DNA from: Candidatus Accumulibacter necessarius | Lineage (GTDB): Bacteria > Pseudomonadota > Gammaproteobacteria > Burkholderiales > Rhodocyclaceae | Length of the DNA: 33,880 nt | Assembly (NCBI GenBank): GCA_017302435.1 | Contig: JAFLDL010000047.1 | Span: 1 to 33,880, forward strand | Direction of reading: 5' to 3' | Shown here: one piece after another, positions 33,663 through 33,880 of the stretch | How positions within the stretch are numbered: position 1 is the first letter of the stretch | How the letters are laid out: every line of letters begins with the position of its first letter | Made by a program: the position numbers and the translations under genes | Notes under the pieces: generated by a model | The model's database searches: none | What the model saw: only the letters and a program-made list of their open reading frames with translations | What the model was told of the DNA's origin: nothing

Positions 33663-33753
33663 ATGAATGATAAGGATTCCACACAAGACAAAGTGTCCGA
33701 CAGTAACGATCCGTCGGCAGGCCTGGGGGCTCTCCGTCGCCGGCCCCTAGAAG
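33663..33753 (+). pseudogene. 5' fragment of a gene interrupted by an insertion sequence
   Basis: An ATG at 33663, 23 bases after the methyltransferase stop and with a G-rich site upstream, opens a frame of about 30 codons (starts MNDKDSTQDK, polar, then LRRRP) before the inferred insertion-sequence end at 33754. After that point the frame runs into the element and stops at 33795-33797. In this operon position a glycosyltransferase would be expected, but the fragment is too short to identify. Confidence 0.5.
33745..33753. other. Predicted 9-bp target site next to the insertion sequence
   Basis: IS50-like elements duplicate 9 bp on insertion. The 9 bases directly outside the inferred terminal repeat are CCCTAGAAG. 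If the reading is right, the same 9 bases should follow the other end of the element beyond the window. This cannot be tested here. Confidence 0.35.
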
Positions 33754-33772
33754 CATATCCTTATACACAACT
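33754..33772. repeat. Terminal inverted repeat of the IS50-like element
   Basis: CATATCCTTATACACAACT. Aligned with the Tn5 outside end, positions 7-17 (CTTATACACAA) are identical and the first and last bases also agree. The first six bases differ, as they do between related elements. The boundary at 33754 is taken from this alignment. Confidence 0.6.
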
Positions 33773-33880
33773 CACTCTGGATCCGCTTCGCGCATGAAGT
33801 GGATGCCGATGACGCAGTCCATGACGCGCTGCAAGCCGATCCAGATGGTTTTGACGCCCGGCTCGCCGTCGCCTTTGCGC
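33772..33880 (-). CDS. C-terminus of an IS4-family transposase (partial)
   Basis: On the minus strand the frame enters from the window edge and reads R-K-G-D-G-E-P-G-V-K-T-I-W-I-G-L-Q-R-V-M and ends at a TGA at 33774-33772. The pattern K-x-D-G-x-P-G-x-x-x-x-W-x-G-x-x-x-L/V is the usual C-terminal dimerisation part of Tn5-like transposases. Only 35 residues are in the window. Confidence 0.75.
   Translation of the reverse strand, partial: RKGDGEPGVKTIWIGLQRVMDCVIGIHFMREADPE

Larger units (their letters stand above)
33754..33880 (-). mobile_element. Insertion sequence of the IS4 family, IS50/Tn5-like (partial)
   Basis: The left end carries a 19-bp candidate terminal repeat at 33754-33772 that shares CTTATACACAA with the outside end of Tn5/IS50, at the same position within the repeat. 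The transposase C-terminus is encoded inward on the minus strand. The rest of the element lies outside the window. Confidence 0.7.

Overview
This window looks like chromosomal DNA of a GC-rich betaproteobacterium, most likely of the Rhodocyclales ('Candidatus Accumulibacter'-like). This rests on the gene set (hslVU with a short HslV propeptide, GlnRS, GluRS next to tRNA-Ala/tRNA-Glu, a TerC/YjbE protein) and on the close likeness of the sugar genes to Bordetella LPS genes. The assignment is an inference from content; no rRNA or other typing marker is present.

Left part, about 1-20,000 (housekeeping and transport). After the 3' end of an unrecognised gene come a YjbE/TerC membrane protein and a UspA protein. 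An operon on the minus strand follows: a duplicated STAS-domain protein, hslV and hslU. On the plus strand lie a secreted TPR protein, a MacA-type adaptor, a MacB-type ATPase and two consecutive MacB-type permeases, then a CBS-pair protein and an ArsC-like reductase. Next are glnS (minus), a RatA/COQ10-type protein (minus), a TehA/SLAC1 channel, a CDF metal exporter and dtd. A tRNA-Ala/tRNA-Glu unit (minus) has a strong promoter and a terminator and sits downstream of gltX (minus). A gamma-glutamyltransferase homologue is divergent from gltX.

Right part, about 20,400 to the end (surface polysaccharide locus, all plus strand, tightly packed with many ATGA/GTGA overlaps). It encodes the conversion of a UDP-N-acetylglucosaminuronic acid to 2,3-diacetamido uronic acids: WlbA oxidase, WlbB acetyltransferase, a WlbC-type aminotransferase and WlbD 2-epimerase. 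Three SDR enzymes resembling Bordetella WbmH, WbmG and WbmF and a fourth GalE-like SDR follow. Then come the ABC O-antigen exporter (Wzm, and Wzt with a C-terminal carbohydrate-binding domain) and a methyltransferase with a heptad-repeat coiled coil. The end of the window is an IS50/Tn5-like insertion sequence that interrupts the next gene. The UDP-GlcNAc 6-dehydrogenase that should start the pathway and all glycosyltransferases are outside the window.

The most unusual feature is at 23,252-25,121. A PIN-domain toxin with its own antitoxin gene upstream is fused in frame to the N-terminus of the WlbC aminotransferase, which has no start codon of its own. A short stretch just before the antitoxin gene (23,098-23,139) reads like a leftover aminotransferase N-terminus, which suggests the toxin-antitoxin module inserted into the start of that gene. 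Other points of interest are a GlpD-like but short FAD oxidoreductase inside the sugar operon, three perfect 21-bp repeats that add heptads to the methyltransferase coiled coil (a possible WbdD-like chain-length ruler), and a WbmF-like SDR that lacks the usual Ser/Thr of the catalytic triad.
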